Below are positions 16,872 through 25,231 of a stretch of 55,416 nt of DNA, one piece after another. The stretch lies in NCBI GenBank assembly GCA_964587915.1, contig CAZPMK010000008.1, positions 1-55,416 on the forward strand. Direction: 5' to 3'. Below the pieces are notes generated by a model. That model searched no databases. It was not told where the DNA came from and saw only the letters and a list, made by a program, of their open reading frames with translations. Position 1 is the first letter of the stretch. Every line of letters begins with the position of its first letter. The stretch comes from CAG-177 sp964587915. Lineage in GTDB: Bacteria > Bacillota > Clostridia > Oscillospirales > Acutalibacteraceae. The position numbers were made by a program, and so were the translations under genes.

Positions 16872-16889
16872 AATATTCTGTTATTTTAC

Positions 16890-16918
16890 AGCCGTCGGGG
16901 CTTCTCCGGCGGCTTTTT
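16890..16918 (+). terminator. Terminator after the sugar isomerase gene
   Basis: The stem AGCCGTCGGGG/CCGGCGGCT around a CTT loop region is followed by five Ts. It separates the isomerase from the promoter of the next gene. Confidence 0.75.
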
Positions 16919-16930
16919 GCACTTTATATA

Positions 16931-16959
16931 TTGCATTTAACGGCGATTCGGGTTATAAT
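16931..16959 (+). promoter_or_regulatory. Promoter of the FemAB-like gene
   Basis: TTGCAT (16931-16936) and TATAAT (16954-16959) with a 17-base spacer lie 38 bases before the chosen start. A start codon placed at 16931 would sit in the -35 box, which supports the downstream TTG start. Confidence 0.7.
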
Positions 16960-16996
16960 AACTATTATATTACACCCGTTCACGGAGGAAAATGAT

Positions 16997-18028
16997 TTGA
17001 AAACCCGAATTGTAGATATAAATAATGCTGCACAGCTCGATGCGTTTTGTGCTTCGCATCCCAACGGCCATTTCTTGCAAACCTCTCTTTGGGGCAGGGT
17101 AAAGAATGATTGGAAATGGTTCGGAGTTATCTGCGAAAATGACGGCGGTGAAATAACGGGAACACTCGGAGTCCTGCTTCGGAAGATATCAAAGCTCCCG
17201 TACCACATGATGTATGCCCCGAGAGGTCCCGTCTGCGATTTTGATGATGTCGAAACCTTTAACGCCCTCATCAATGCCGCAAAGGAGCAGGGTAAAAAAT
17301 ACAATGCATATGAACTGAAAATTGATAAGGATGTTCCCACCGACAACGAGCAATACAAGGCGATTGCAACGGGTGCAGGCTTCAAGCTCAAAGAGAAAAC
17401 GATAAATTTTGAGGATTTCCAATGTCGATACGTTATAAGAATACACATTAACGGCAGAACGCAGGACGAGGTCTTTGCTTCGTTTCATTCCGACCACCGC
17501 AGAAAAATACGCATTGCTCTCAAAAACGATGTGGAGATTAAAATCCACGGCAGCGAAAAGGCGGATGTCTTTTATTCCCTGATGAAAGAAACTTGTGAAA
17601 GAGACGGCTTCGAGCTTCGCAGTGCCGAATATTTTGCACGCATACTCGACTGCTTCGGCGAAAATGCAAGACTTTACATGGCTTACCATGACGGAAAGCC
17701 CATTGCAGGAGCTGTTTCCGTTTTGTGGGGCGACAAGGTTTGGTATTTCTACGGAGCCTCCTCGAATTCGGACAGAAAGGTTATGCCGAACTATTTGCTC
17801 CAATGGGAAATGATAAAGTGGGCAATTGAAAGCGGCTGTAAAATCTATGATTTTCGCGGCGTTGCGGGCGTTATAGATGAGAATAACCCGCTGTTCGGGC
17901 TTTATCGCTTCAAGCATCGCTTCGGCGGAGATTATGTTGAATTTATGGGCGAAATGGATCTTGTGATAAAGCCGACGGCGGCGAAAATCGTTGCGGCATC
18001 ACAGGAAATTATAAAAAAATTAAGATAG
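16997..18028 (+). CDS. FemAB/FemX-family peptidoglycan bridge aminoacyltransferase-like protein
   Basis: The protein has 343 residues from TTG 16997, eight bases after GGAGG; a longer in-frame opening overlaps the promoter. It has the tandem GNAT fold of the Fem family: an N-terminal block with FLQTSLWGRVKNDWKW, and a C-terminal half with FHSDHRRKIRIALKND, LYMAYHDGKPIAGAVSVLWG and YDFRGVAGV, ending in FKHRFGGDYVEF. Fem enzymes add amino acids from aminoacyl-tRNA to the lipid II stem peptide at the inner membrane face. The specific residue added cannot be told. It lies just ahead of the ThuA-like gene. Confidence 0.9.
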   Translation: MKTRIVDINNAAQLDAFCASHPNGHFLQTSLWGRVKNDWKWFGVICENDGGEITGTLGVLLRKISKLPYHMMYAPRGPVCDFDDVETFNALINAAKEQGKKYNAYELKIDKDVPTDNEQYKAIATGAGFKLKEKTINFEDFQCRYVIRIHINGRTQDEVFASFHSDHRRKIRIALKNDVEIKIHGSEKADVFYSLMKETCERDGFELRSAEYFARILDCFGENARLYMAYHDGKPIAGAVSVLWGDKVWYFYGASSNSDRKVMPNYLLQWEMIKWAIESGCKIYDFRGVAGVIDENNPLFGLYRFKHRFGGDYVEFMGEMDLVIKPTAAKIVAASQEIIKKLR

Positions 18029-18038
18029 GAGAGTCAGC

Positions 18039-18785
18039 ATGATAAGAGTTACCGTTTGGAACGAAGGATTACACGAAAAGAGCAGTAATGAAGTGGCGGG
18101 AGTTTATCCTGCCGGCATTCACGGATGTATCAAGAATTTCCTTTCCACGCAGGAGGATATCGAGGTTCGCACCGCTACGCTTTCTCAGCGTCGTTGCGGT
18201 CTTTCCGATGAAGTGCTCGAAAGCACGGATGTCCTCATTTGGTGGGGACATATGGCACATGATAAAGTGCCCGATAAGCTCGTTGAAAAAATACATAGCC
18301 GCGTTCTTGCGGGTATGGGTCTTATCGTTTTGCATTCGGGTCATCATTCAAAAATATTCAAGGCTCTTATGGGAACGACCTGCAATCTCCGCTGGAGAGA
18401 TGCCGACAGAGAACGCATTTGGAACATCAATCCCACGCATCCCATTGCAAAAGGCATTCCCGCTCATTTCAGCATTCCCGTTGAAGAAATGTACGGAGAA
18501 CAGTTTGACATTCCCACTCCCGATGAAATCGTTTTTCTCGGCTGGTTTGCGGGCGGCGAGGTGTTCCGTTCGGGCTGTACCTGGAAAAGAGGACTCGGCA
18601 AGATATTCTATTTCCAGCCCGGTCATGAGAGCAATCCCACGTTCCACAATGAATATGTACAGAGAATCATAATCAATGCGGTGCGTTGGGCAAAGCCTGA
18701 TTTTACGGTAAAAGAGCCCATCGACTGCCCGAATAAGAAAATTCCTCCCGAAGAAAAATACAAGGAGGAGCGTATAAGAGGATGA
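18039..18785 (+). CDS. ThuA-like (trehalose utilization) domain protein
   Basis: The 248-residue protein has a ThuA/DJ-1-like (class I glutamine amidotransferase-like) fold. Motifs include VTVWNEGLHEKS near the start, DVLIWWGHMAH, LHSGHHSKIF and FYFQPGHESNPT. ThuA proteins are linked to trehalose or disaccharide metabolism in rhizobia, but their chemistry is poorly defined. The ribosome-binding site AGGAGAG precedes the ATG. The stop overlaps the dUTPase start by four bases (ATGA), so the two are probably translationally coupled. It likely works with the isomerase at 16029. Confidence 0.88.
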   Translation: MIRVTVWNEGLHEKSSNEVAGVYPAGIHGCIKNFLSTQEDIEVRTATLSQRRCGLSDEVLESTDVLIWWGHMAHDKVPDKLVEKIHSRVLAGMGLIVLHSGHHSKIFKALMGTTCNLRWRDADRERIWNINPTHPIAKGIPAHFSIPVEEMYGEQFDIPTPDEIVFLGWFAGGEVFRSGCTWKRGLGKIFYFQPGHESNPTFHNEYVQRIIINAVRWAKPDFTVKEPIDCPNKKIPPEEKYKEERIRG

Positions 18786-19222
18786 ATCTCAAAATAAAAA
18801 AGGTCAGAGATAATGCCAAAATTCCGTTCAGAGCAACCTCGGGCAGTGCAGGTATGGATTTATACGCCTGCATTGATGAGCCGATTACTCTTGCAGGCGG
18901 CGAAAAGGCGGTTATTCCCACGGGTATAGCCATAGAGCTTCCGAATGAACAGCTTGCCGCATTCGTTTTTGCAAGGAGCGGTCTTGCGATAAAGCACGGA
19001 ATAGGTCTGCTCAATTCCGTCGGCGTTATCGACAGCGATTACAGAGGAGAAATCTGTGTCGGACTTATAAATCAGCTTAAAGAAGAATATACGATAAATC
19101 CCGATGAACGCATCGCTCAGCTCGTTATCATGCCCGTTTCGGTGATAGAACCCGTTGAGGTTCGGGAGCTTGGCGATACCGAAAGAGGCGAGGGCGGCTT
19201 CGGCTCAACGGGAAAGGCGTAA
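18782..19222 (+). CDS. dut: Deoxyuridine 5'-triphosphate nucleotidohydrolase
   Basis: This is a 146-residue trimeric dUTPase that converts dUTP to dUMP and keeps uracil out of DNA. All five family motifs can be followed: GSAGMDLYA, FARSGLAIKHGI, VGVIDSDYRGEI, RIAQLVIMP and the C-terminal arm RGEGGFGSTG. Length and motif spacing are normal. It overlaps the ThuA-like gene by four bases. Confidence 0.96.
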   Translation: MNLKIKKVRDNAKIPFRATSGSAGMDLYACIDEPITLAGGEKAVIPTGIAIELPNEQLAAFVFARSGLAIKHGIGLLNSVGVIDSDYRGEICVGLINQLKEEYTINPDERIAQLVIMPVSVIEPVEVRELGDTERGEGGFGSTGKA

Positions 19223-19233
19223 GGGGTGATAGT

Positions 19234-19560
19234 GTGAAATCGGCAAAAAAGAGCATTTTGAACATTTTTTCATTTGTCGATTTGGCGGTGCTTGTTTTAT
19301 GGCTTGTCGTCTACGCACTTGCAAGACTTACCGCCGATACCGCCGCAACCGATTATTTTTCCGCAGCATTCGTCATTGTATACGTCGCGGCAATCCTCTG
19401 GGTGCTGTTTTATACGGTCGCTTCAATCGTTTTGATGATAAAAAAAGCTCCGTTTTCGCCGGTACCGCTGATTGGTGCCTATGCGTTAAATATCGTTTGG
19501 ATTATCGTTTTGGCGGCGGTAATCAAAAATATGGCTGCTATGGGTTCAGCCCTGCTTTAA
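19234..19560 (+). CDS. Small membrane protein, unknown function
   Basis: This is a 108-residue protein with a GTG start (19234) preceded by AAGGGGTG. It has three likely membrane segments (about residues 12-34, 44-68 and 78-98) separated by short loops, one with Lys-Lys-Ala-Pro. No family is recognised. It lies 11 bases after dut and 9 before a secreted hydrolase, so it is probably part of the same transcript. Confidence 0.75.
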   Translation: MKSAKKSILNIFSFVDLAVLVLWLVVYALARLTADTAATDYFSAAFVIVYVAAILWVLFYTVASIVLMIKKAPFSPVPLIGAYALNIVWIIVLAAVIKNMAAMGSALL

Positions 19561-19569
19561 GGTGAAAAT

Positions 19570-20493
19570 ATGAAGAAAATTATTAGTATTTTTTGCGTTG
19601 TCGCAATTGTTTTTTCGTCACTTTCACTCTGCGCTTTTGCTGTCGATACGCAGTACAAGCCCTATGCCGACAGCAGATATTTTGAATACGGCGATTATGA
19701 TATCCACTACAGAATTATCCCCGCAAAGGGTGAGCAAAAGGGCAGAATCATGATGCTTCACGGCTTCCTTTGCTCTACATATGCTTGGCGTAACATGGCT
19801 GAAATTCTTTCCGCCGAGGGATATGAATGCGTGCTTGCCGATTTGCCGAATTTCGGCTACAGCACAAGAGAGTATGACGGTATCAATCTCGTTGACCGCG
19901 AGGAGCTTATCATCCGATTGATGAAAAGCATTGCACCGATGAGTGAATGGATACTTGCAGGGCATTCTATGGGCGGCGGCGTTGCGGTAAATATTGCCGA
20001 AAAAGAAAAATTGAAGGCGTTATTACTGTACTGTCCCGCTCCGCAGAGCGAATTTCCCGAGGCATTCGAGAATATTGTTACCTCCGATTTGATGAAAAAT
20101 CTTATGAACGGATTTTTCAAGTACGGAACACGGATTTCACCGCTTGTCAAACTCATCATTTATGCCGCAACGATGGATTGGAATTTTGCCTTGAGCTACG
20201 ATGTTGCGGGCGTTACCGATGCGGTGCAATATGACGGCTTCGGTGCGGGAATGTGTGAGATGATGTATAACGTTAAGCCGACCGACCTTGAAAATGCCGA
20301 TAAAATTACCTGTCCCGTGCTTGTCTGCCAAGCGGAAAAGGATATAATAATCACTTCCTCCATGAAAGAGCAGATGAATGATGCTTTCCCGAATGCGGAG
20401 AAATATACCGTTTCGGGCGGCGGACATCAATGCATAGAAAACAGAGCCGACGAGCTTTGCAAAGTGACGATTGATTTTCTGCACAAAAAATAA
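19570..20493 (+). CDS. Secreted or membrane-tethered alpha/beta hydrolase
   Basis: The 307-residue protein starts with a signal peptide (MKKIISIF, hydrophobic core, then CAFAVD, a likely signal peptidase I site near residue 24). The mature part is an alpha/beta hydrolase: oxyanion region MLHGFLC, nucleophile elbow GHSMGGG with the catalytic Ser, acid in a CQAEKDIIIT segment, and a late GGGHQC with the catalytic His. The substrate is unknown; lipases, esterases and haloperoxidase-like enzymes share this pattern. Export suggests action at the cell surface. Confidence 0.88.
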   Translation: MKKIISIFCVVAIVFSSLSLCAFAVDTQYKPYADSRYFEYGDYDIHYRIIPAKGEQKGRIMMLHGFLCSTYAWRNMAEILSAEGYECVLADLPNFGYSTREYDGINLVDREELIIRLMKSIAPMSEWILAGHSMGGGVAVNIAEKEKLKALLLYCPAPQSEFPEAFENIVTSDLMKNLMNGFFKYGTRISPLVKLIIYAATMDWNFALSYDVAGVTDAVQYDGFGAGMCEMMYNVKPTDLENADKITCPVLVCQAEKDIIITSSMKEQMNDAFPNAEKYTVSGGGHQCIENRADELCKVTIDFLHKK

Positions 20494-20499
20494 AAACGA

Positions 20500-20527
20500 A
20501 GCCGTCCGTGTCATGCGGGCGGCTTTT
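20500..20527 (+). terminator. Terminator between the hydrolase and spoIID
   Basis: The stem AGCCGTCCG/CGGGCGGCT is followed by TTTTC on the plus strand. It overlaps the stop codon of the convergent spoIID gene, so its 3' arm also encodes the SpoIID C-terminus. Confidence 0.65.
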
Positions 20528-21509
20528 CTGTGAGCTGCGGCTCGATTATTTCCGTTTCGGGGTAGTAGTGTATTAGAATTTCACGCCATGAGCTTCCCTG
20601 CCGTGCCATATAATCCGCACCGTATTGACTCATTCCGACACCGTGTCCGTGTCCATTGCAGGTGATTTTGAATTTGCCGTCCGAATAGGTAATATCAAAA
20701 GCGGTGCTTTTAAGCGAAAATGCTTCTCTGAAAACAGCTCCGCCGATTTCGGTGCCGCAAACGGTGACTTTTTCTGCGTAACCGCCCTCAGCCTTGACGA
20801 TTTTTCCTATCCATTCGTCGGCATTTCCGCTGACGGATATACCGGCTTTTTCGGCGGCAGAGCGAAATTCGTTTTCGGTAAAATACGATTCGGAAATATA
20901 TTCGGGAGAGAGCTTGTCACCGGGACTTTCAACGCCTGAAAGATAGGGAATATCGCTGCCCCAAAGACTCTTTGCCGATGCCGTTCTTCCCGAGCTTATC
21001 GAATGATAAACGGTTAAAGCGTAATCACCCTCAAAGGATATGTAAGCTCCGAGAACCTCATCAACAGCCGCAGAGATTTTTTGTTCGTATTCATCGAATT
21101 TGTCACCCCACAGCTCCTTGCGGGCGTTTTTGTTCAAATATCCCTGATGCGTGCCCGTGTCGTCGGTTATGTCCGCTCCCGAAAAAAGAGTTTTTTTGCT
21201 CTCCGAGTTATTCTTCATTATCCTTTTTGCATATGTATAGCTTGCCACCGCTTGAGCACACAACGCCTGAGAATGATAATTTGCAGGCATTTCCGCGGCG
21301 ACACAGCCTATAAGATATTCCCGAACGCCGACTCTTGATATGCTCGAATCCGAGGAGGCAAGAACGCTGATATATTCTTCGGTATTTTCGGAAATCACGG
21401 CTTTACTTTCTGCCGGAGCAGGATTTTCGCCGCTCTTTCCGAGAGCCGCTATGGGACACAAAAGCATGGAGAAGCCGAGAATCAGAGAGATAACGAGATT
21501 ACTTTTCAT
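20511..21509 (-). CDS. spoIID: SpoIID/LytB-domain sporulation protein
   Basis: The 332-residue protein has an N-terminal signal/membrane segment (LVISLILGFSMLLCPIAALG). The SpoIID domain shows VREYLIGCVAAEMPANY, whose Glu in the AAEMPA motif is the known lytic transglycosylase catalytic residue, followed by ALCAQAVASYTYAKR and the late GHGHGVGMSQYGA. SpoIID cleaves denuded glycan strands at the septum to drive membrane migration during engulfment. A relative of the SpoIID fold (LytB-type) is possible, but length and motif set fit SpoIID. It supports a spore-forming lineage. Confidence 0.9.
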   Translation of the reverse strand: MKSNLVISLILGFSMLLCPIAALGKSGENPAPAESKAVISENTEEYISVLASSDSSISRVGVREYLIGCVAAEMPANYHSQALCAQAVASYTYAKRIMKNNSESKKTLFSGADITDDTGTHQGYLNKNARKELWGDKFDEYEQKISAAVDEVLGAYISFEGDYALTVYHSISSGRTASAKSLWGSDIPYLSGVESPGDKLSPEYISESYFTENEFRSAAEKAGISVSGNADEWIGKIVKAEGGYAEKVTVCGTEIGGAVFREAFSLKSTAFDITYSDGKFKITCNGHGHGVGMSQYGADYMARQGSSWREILIHYYPETEIIEPQLTEKPPA

Positions 21510-21553
21510 TTTGTCTTTTTCCTTTCGGATTTATCTTTTCCAAACAGCCGTGC

Positions 21554-21583
21554 TTGACATTTTAATATACTTTGATGTATAAT
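21554..21583 (+). promoter_or_regulatory. Promoter of the citrate synthase gene
   Basis: A TTGACA -35 (21554-21559) and a TATAAT -10 (21578-21583) with an 18-base spacer lie about 55 bases before the start codon, which has an AAAGGAGG ribosome-binding site. Confidence 0.75.
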
Positions 21584-21638
21584 AAAAAATAATTATAATG
21601 GAGATAGTATTCAAACAAAGCAAAGGAGGTATGCGAAT

Positions 21639-23003
21639 ATGTCTACCATCAATTCACAGGTATCTTCCGAGCACATTAAAGAATTATGCTCGCAGATTCT
21701 TAAATATAACCACATAGATTCCGAGGACTTCAACCGCTTCAACGTAAAGCGTGGTCTGCGTAACTCCGACGGAACCGGCGTAATGGCCGGAATTTCCCGT
21801 ATCTGTTCGGTCGAGGGATATTATATCAGCGACGGCGAACGCATACCCAAGGACGGCAGACTTACATTCCGAGGCATAAGCATGGAGGATATAGTCAAGG
21901 GCTGTTCCGATGAAAATCGTTTCGGCTATGAAGAAATAGTTTGGCTTCTGCTTTTCGGCTCTCTGCCCACAAAGGGACAGCTCGACAAGTTCTGTGAGCT
22001 TCTTTCGTCATGCCGTGAGCTTCCCGACAATTTTGCCGAGGATATGATAATGAAAGCACCGTCACCCGATATCATGAATAAGCTCGCCCGTTCGGTGCTT
22101 GCACTTTATTCGTATGATGACAACCCCGACGATACGTCGCTTGAAAACGTTTTGCGTCAATGCATAAGCATTATTGCCGAAATCCCCGTGATAATGGCTT
22201 ACGCTTATCAGGTAAAACGCAGACACTACTACAAAAAGAGTATGTATATCCACCCGATAAAGCCCGAGCACAGGACTGCTCAGGCGGTTCTCAGTGCTGT
22301 CAGAGCGGATAAATCCTTCACCGATGAAGAAGCAAAGCTGCTCGATACCTGCCTTATGGTTCATGCCGAGCACGGCGGCGGAAACAACTCTACCTTTGCA
22401 ACGAGAGTTCTTACCTCGAGCGGAACGGATACCTATTCTGCAATAGCGGCGGGTATCGGTGCTCTCAAGGGACCCAAGCACGGCGGTGCAAACATTAAGG
22501 TTTCGCAAATGGTTGAATTTATCCGCAATGATGTTGCGAATATAAACGATGAGGGACAGGTTGCCGATTATCTGAGAAAAATAATCAAAAAAGAGGGCGG
22601 TGACCGCTCGGGTCTTATATACGGAATGGGCCATGCGGTCTATACGATATCCGACCCGAGAGCAAGAATACTTAAAGAAAGAGCAGGTAAATTTGCGGCA
22701 GGCACCGAGTTTGAAGAGGAATTCAATCTGCTTCAAAGCATCGAGGAGCTGACTCCTGCCATCTTTGCCGAATTTAAGGGAGAAAGAAAGAATATTTGTG
22801 CAAACGTGGATCTCTATTCGGGTCTTGTTTATAAAATGCTTCGTATTCCTCCCGACCTGTTCACCCCGATATTCACAATAGCAAGAGTTGCGGGCTGGTC
22901 TGCACACAGAATAGAGGAATTGCTGACGGGCGGCAGAATAATCCGTCCTGCTTATAAGAATATAAATCCCGCAGGAATTTACGTTCCCATTACAGAAAGA
23001 TAA
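21639..23003 (+). CDS. gltA: Citrate/2-methylcitrate synthase
   Basis: The 454-residue protein condenses acetyl-CoA with oxaloacetate. The type I citrate synthase motifs are present: GRLTFRGISMEDIV near residue 74, HAEHGGGNNSTFATR, GALKGPKHGGAN and GMGHAVYTISDPRA, and the catalytic Asp region NVDLYSG followed by FTIARVAGWSAH. Length is a little above the usual 430. In anaerobes this enzyme feeds a partial TCA route to 2-oxoglutarate and glutamate, which would feed the arginine operon in this window; that link is inference. Confidence 0.93.
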   Translation: MSTINSQVSSEHIKELCSQILKYNHIDSEDFNRFNVKRGLRNSDGTGVMAGISRICSVEGYYISDGERIPKDGRLTFRGISMEDIVKGCSDENRFGYEEIVWLLLFGSLPTKGQLDKFCELLSSCRELPDNFAEDMIMKAPSPDIMNKLARSVLALYSYDDNPDDTSLENVLRQCISIIAEIPVIMAYAYQVKRRHYYKKSMYIHPIKPEHRTAQAVLSAVRADKSFTDEEAKLLDTCLMVHAEHGGGNNSTFATRVLTSSGTDTYSAIAAGIGALKGPKHGGANIKVSQMVEFIRNDVANINDEGQVADYLRKIIKKEGGDRSGLIYGMGHAVYTISDPRARILKERAGKFAAGTEFEEEFNLLQSIEELTPAIFAEFKGERKNICANVDLYSGLVYKMLRIPPDLFTPIFTIARVAGWSAHRIEELLTGGRIIRPAYKNINPAGIYVPITER

Positions 23004-23018
23004 GAAGAAGGAATTTCC

Positions 23019-23936
23019 ATGCAGAAGAAAATCACCGAAAATATTTTCGGAACGGGAATAATCGTTTTTACCGTTGCCGTTGTTGTTGCATTGCCTCTCA
23101 GGATGATTCAGTATTTTACCGTCCTTGAACCGTCAACGGGCTTCTGTTCCGAAACGGGATTTACCGTTTGGGCACTGTACGGCGTGCTCTTGATTGCCGC
23201 CGTTGCTCTTGCGGTTTTGGGCTTTACCAAAAGAAAGACCACGGCTCTTTCCGACCAAGCCGAAAAACTGCCCGGCTGCGGAGCTTTTTCTGCCGTTGCC
23301 GCCGCAGGATGTATTTTCGATTTCATCAATTGCTTTATGACGATAAGCAAAAACAGTGAGGAAATTCTCACAACTGTCAGCGGGGAAGCAGTTTCCTCCT
23401 TGCAGACACTCAATAAGGTGTTTGTTTTTCAAGCGATTTTTGCCGTTGTTTCCGCACTGTTCTTTATACTCAGTGCTGCAGGCTTTTTTACCGGAAAGGG
23501 TAGCGGCGATAGATATAAGCTGCTTTCTCTTGCACCCGTTATGTGGGAGATATTCAGACTTATATCCCGCTTTACTCGCTCAATCAGCTTTATAAGAGTG
23601 TCCGAGCTCATGCTTGAAATGCTGATGATGGCGTTCTTCATTCTGTTCTTTGCGGCTTATGCACAGGCAAATTCAAGAGTAGGCACCGCCAAAAACGGCA
23701 GCAAGATTGCATCCTACGGTCTTATAGCCTCAATGCTTGCGTTTGTATGCTTTGTTCCGAGATTGATTTTAACACTTTTCGGCAAGGCTGATCTCCTTTA
23801 TTCGCAGGCACAGCTTGAATATTGCGACATTGCGTGTGCTCTGTTTGCGGTTTGCACCGTTGCAACGAGAATAGTATACGCAGACCCCGATGCTCCGATA
23901 GAGAGCGAAAAAGAAAACGGTACGGTCGGAGAATAA
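23019..23936 (+). CDS. Polytopic membrane protein, unknown function
   Basis: The 305-residue protein has about eight hydrophobic segments (roughly residues 12-31, 47-66, 84-105, 128-152, 165-182, 195-215, 228-252 and 266-282) and a short acidic C-terminal tail. No known family motif is recognised. It starts 15 bases after citrate synthase with a weak ribosome-binding site and ends 3 bases before the AEC transporter, so the three probably form an operon. Confidence 0.8.
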   Translation: MQKKITENIFGTGIIVFTVAVVVALPLRMIQYFTVLEPSTGFCSETGFTVWALYGVLLIAAVALAVLGFTKRKTTALSDQAEKLPGCGAFSAVAAAGCIFDFINCFMTISKNSEEILTTVSGEAVSSLQTLNKVFVFQAIFAVVSALFFILSAAGFFTGKGSGDRYKLLSLAPVMWEIFRLISRFTRSISFIRVSELMLEMLMMAFFILFFAAYAQANSRVGTAKNGSKIASYGLIASMLAFVCFVPRLILTLFGKADLLYSQAQLEYCDIACALFAVCTVATRIVYADPDAPIESEKENGTVGE

Positions 23937-23939
23937 TTT

Positions 23940-24878
23940 ATGTTTCTTCAAAATGTTTTAACTGCGGCGGAGCAGGTAGCGGTACTGTATATTATAGTCG
24001 CCGTCGGTGCTTTTGCCGATAAAGCGGGCATCTTCACCGAAAAGGTTGCCAAAAGCTGTACCGATATGCTTTTTTACATAGCAACCCCCGCCATGATAAT
24101 CAACAGTTTTTTCTCGCTTGAATATAATCCCGAGACCGCAAAGGGACTTTTTGTCGCTTTGGGCTGCGGATTTTTACTGCATACAGTGTCGGCTCTCATT
24201 GCCGAAATCGGATTTATTCGATGCGATAAGGATAAGGCTTGTATCTTCAAATTTGCGGCGGCATACGGCAATTGCGGCTACATGGGACTGCCTCTTGCGG
24301 GAGCGGTCGTAGGCGACGAGGGCGTGTTTTATTGCTCAGCCGTCATAATATCATTTCAAATTTTTTCTTTTACACACGGCGTTTATTTGATGAACAAGGG
24401 AAACGGCAAAACCGAGTTTAAGTTGAAAAATCTTTTGCTCAATCCCGGAGTCATAGCTGTTATAGCGGGAATGCCCGTATTTTTACTTTCAATAAATTTG
24501 CCGAGAATAGTTACGGCTCCGATAGGCTATGTTGCCGATATAACAACGCCGCTTGCAATGCTGATTTTCGGCACGTACATAGCAAACACAAAATTCGCTT
24601 CCATGTTCCGTGAATGGCGTATAGGAATAACGGTGCTGTTAAAGCTCATCGTGCTTCCCGTGCTCCTTTTGGCTGTTTTCAGATTGATGGGAATAGGCGG
24701 AACCCTGCTTGCATCGCTTATAATTTGTGCTTCCGCACCGTCGGCTAACAATACGGTAATGTTTGCGGCAAAATACGGCAGAGATACGGGTCTTGCGTCG
24801 CAGACCGTTACGGCGGTGAGCTTTATTTCCGTTATTACAATGCCCGTTATGATAGCACTTGCACAGACGACGGGCTGA
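23940..24878 (+). CDS. AEC-family (auxin efflux carrier-like) transporter
   Basis: This is a 312-residue protein with about ten membrane segments arranged as two five-helix bundles, typical of the AEC/membrane transport PF03547 family. Family-like features are the AAYGNCGYMGLPL segment with a helix-breaking Gly/Pro pair, the repeat-related stretch CASAPSANNTVMFA in the second half, and NPGVIAVIAG. Characterised bacterial members carry malate or malonate. The citrate synthase operon context makes an organic acid plausible, but the substrate is not shown. Confidence 0.88.
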   Translation: MFLQNVLTAAEQVAVLYIIVAVGAFADKAGIFTEKVAKSCTDMLFYIATPAMIINSFFSLEYNPETAKGLFVALGCGFLLHTVSALIAEIGFIRCDKDKACIFKFAAAYGNCGYMGLPLAGAVVGDEGVFYCSAVIISFQIFSFTHGVYLMNKGNGKTEFKLKNLLLNPGVIAVIAGMPVFLLSINLPRIVTAPIGYVADITTPLAMLIFGTYIANTKFASMFREWRIGITVLLKLIVLPVLLLAVFRLMGIGGTLLASLIICASAPSANNTVMFAAKYGRDTGLASQTVTAVSFISVITMPVMIALAQTTG

Positions 24879-24898
24879 AATATGAGAGGAGAATTACC

Positions 24899-25222
24899 GT
24901 GAAACTTATTGTTGCAATCATCAATAACGACGATTGTGCCGTTGTAATGAGTGAGCTTACAGAAAAAGGCTTCGGTACAACGAAGCTCTCAACCTCGGGA
25001 GGCTTCCTCCGAGCGGGAAATTCCACCCTGCTGATAGGTACGGAGGATGAAAAAGTGGATGAAGTCATCGCTGTTATCAACGAGTTTTCGCGAAAGAGAA
25101 CTCAGATGGTGCCGCCGTCACCGTCCTTTATGACGGAGGGCTTTATTTCAAGAGCGGTAGAGGTAACGGTCGGCGGAGCAACGGTGTTTGTTTTAGACGT
25201 TGATAAATTTATTAAGCTGTAA
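24899..25222 (+). CDS. darA: Cyclic-di-AMP receptor protein
   Basis: This is a 107-residue PII-like protein of the DarA/PstA (DUF970) family. It begins KLIVAIINNDD, then shows GFGTTKLSTSGGFLRAGNSTLLIG, the c-di-AMP-binding loop with conserved Thr/Ser and Gly residues, and ends VTVGGATVFVLDVDKF. It is thought to bind c-di-AMP as a trimer and relay the signal to unknown partners. It starts at GTG 24899 with GAGAGGAG upstream. It precedes holB, a common neighbourhood in Firmicutes (darA near holB and ricT in B. subtilis). Confidence 0.94.
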   Translation: MKLIVAIINNDDCAVVMSELTEKGFGTTKLSTSGGFLRAGNSTLLIGTEDEKVDEVIAVINEFSRKRTQMVPPSPSFMTEGFISRAVEVTVGGATVFVLDVDKFIKL

Positions 25223-25231
25223 GGGATATTT

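Noticed and set aside
16931..16996. Longer N-terminus for the FemAB-like protein
   Set aside because: It would start in the -35 box of a good promoter and adds residues unlike the family; TTG 16997 with GGAGG fits better.
22062..22907. 281-codon minus-strand frame inside citrate synthase
   Set aside because: Shadow of a conserved gene; no recognisable protein features.
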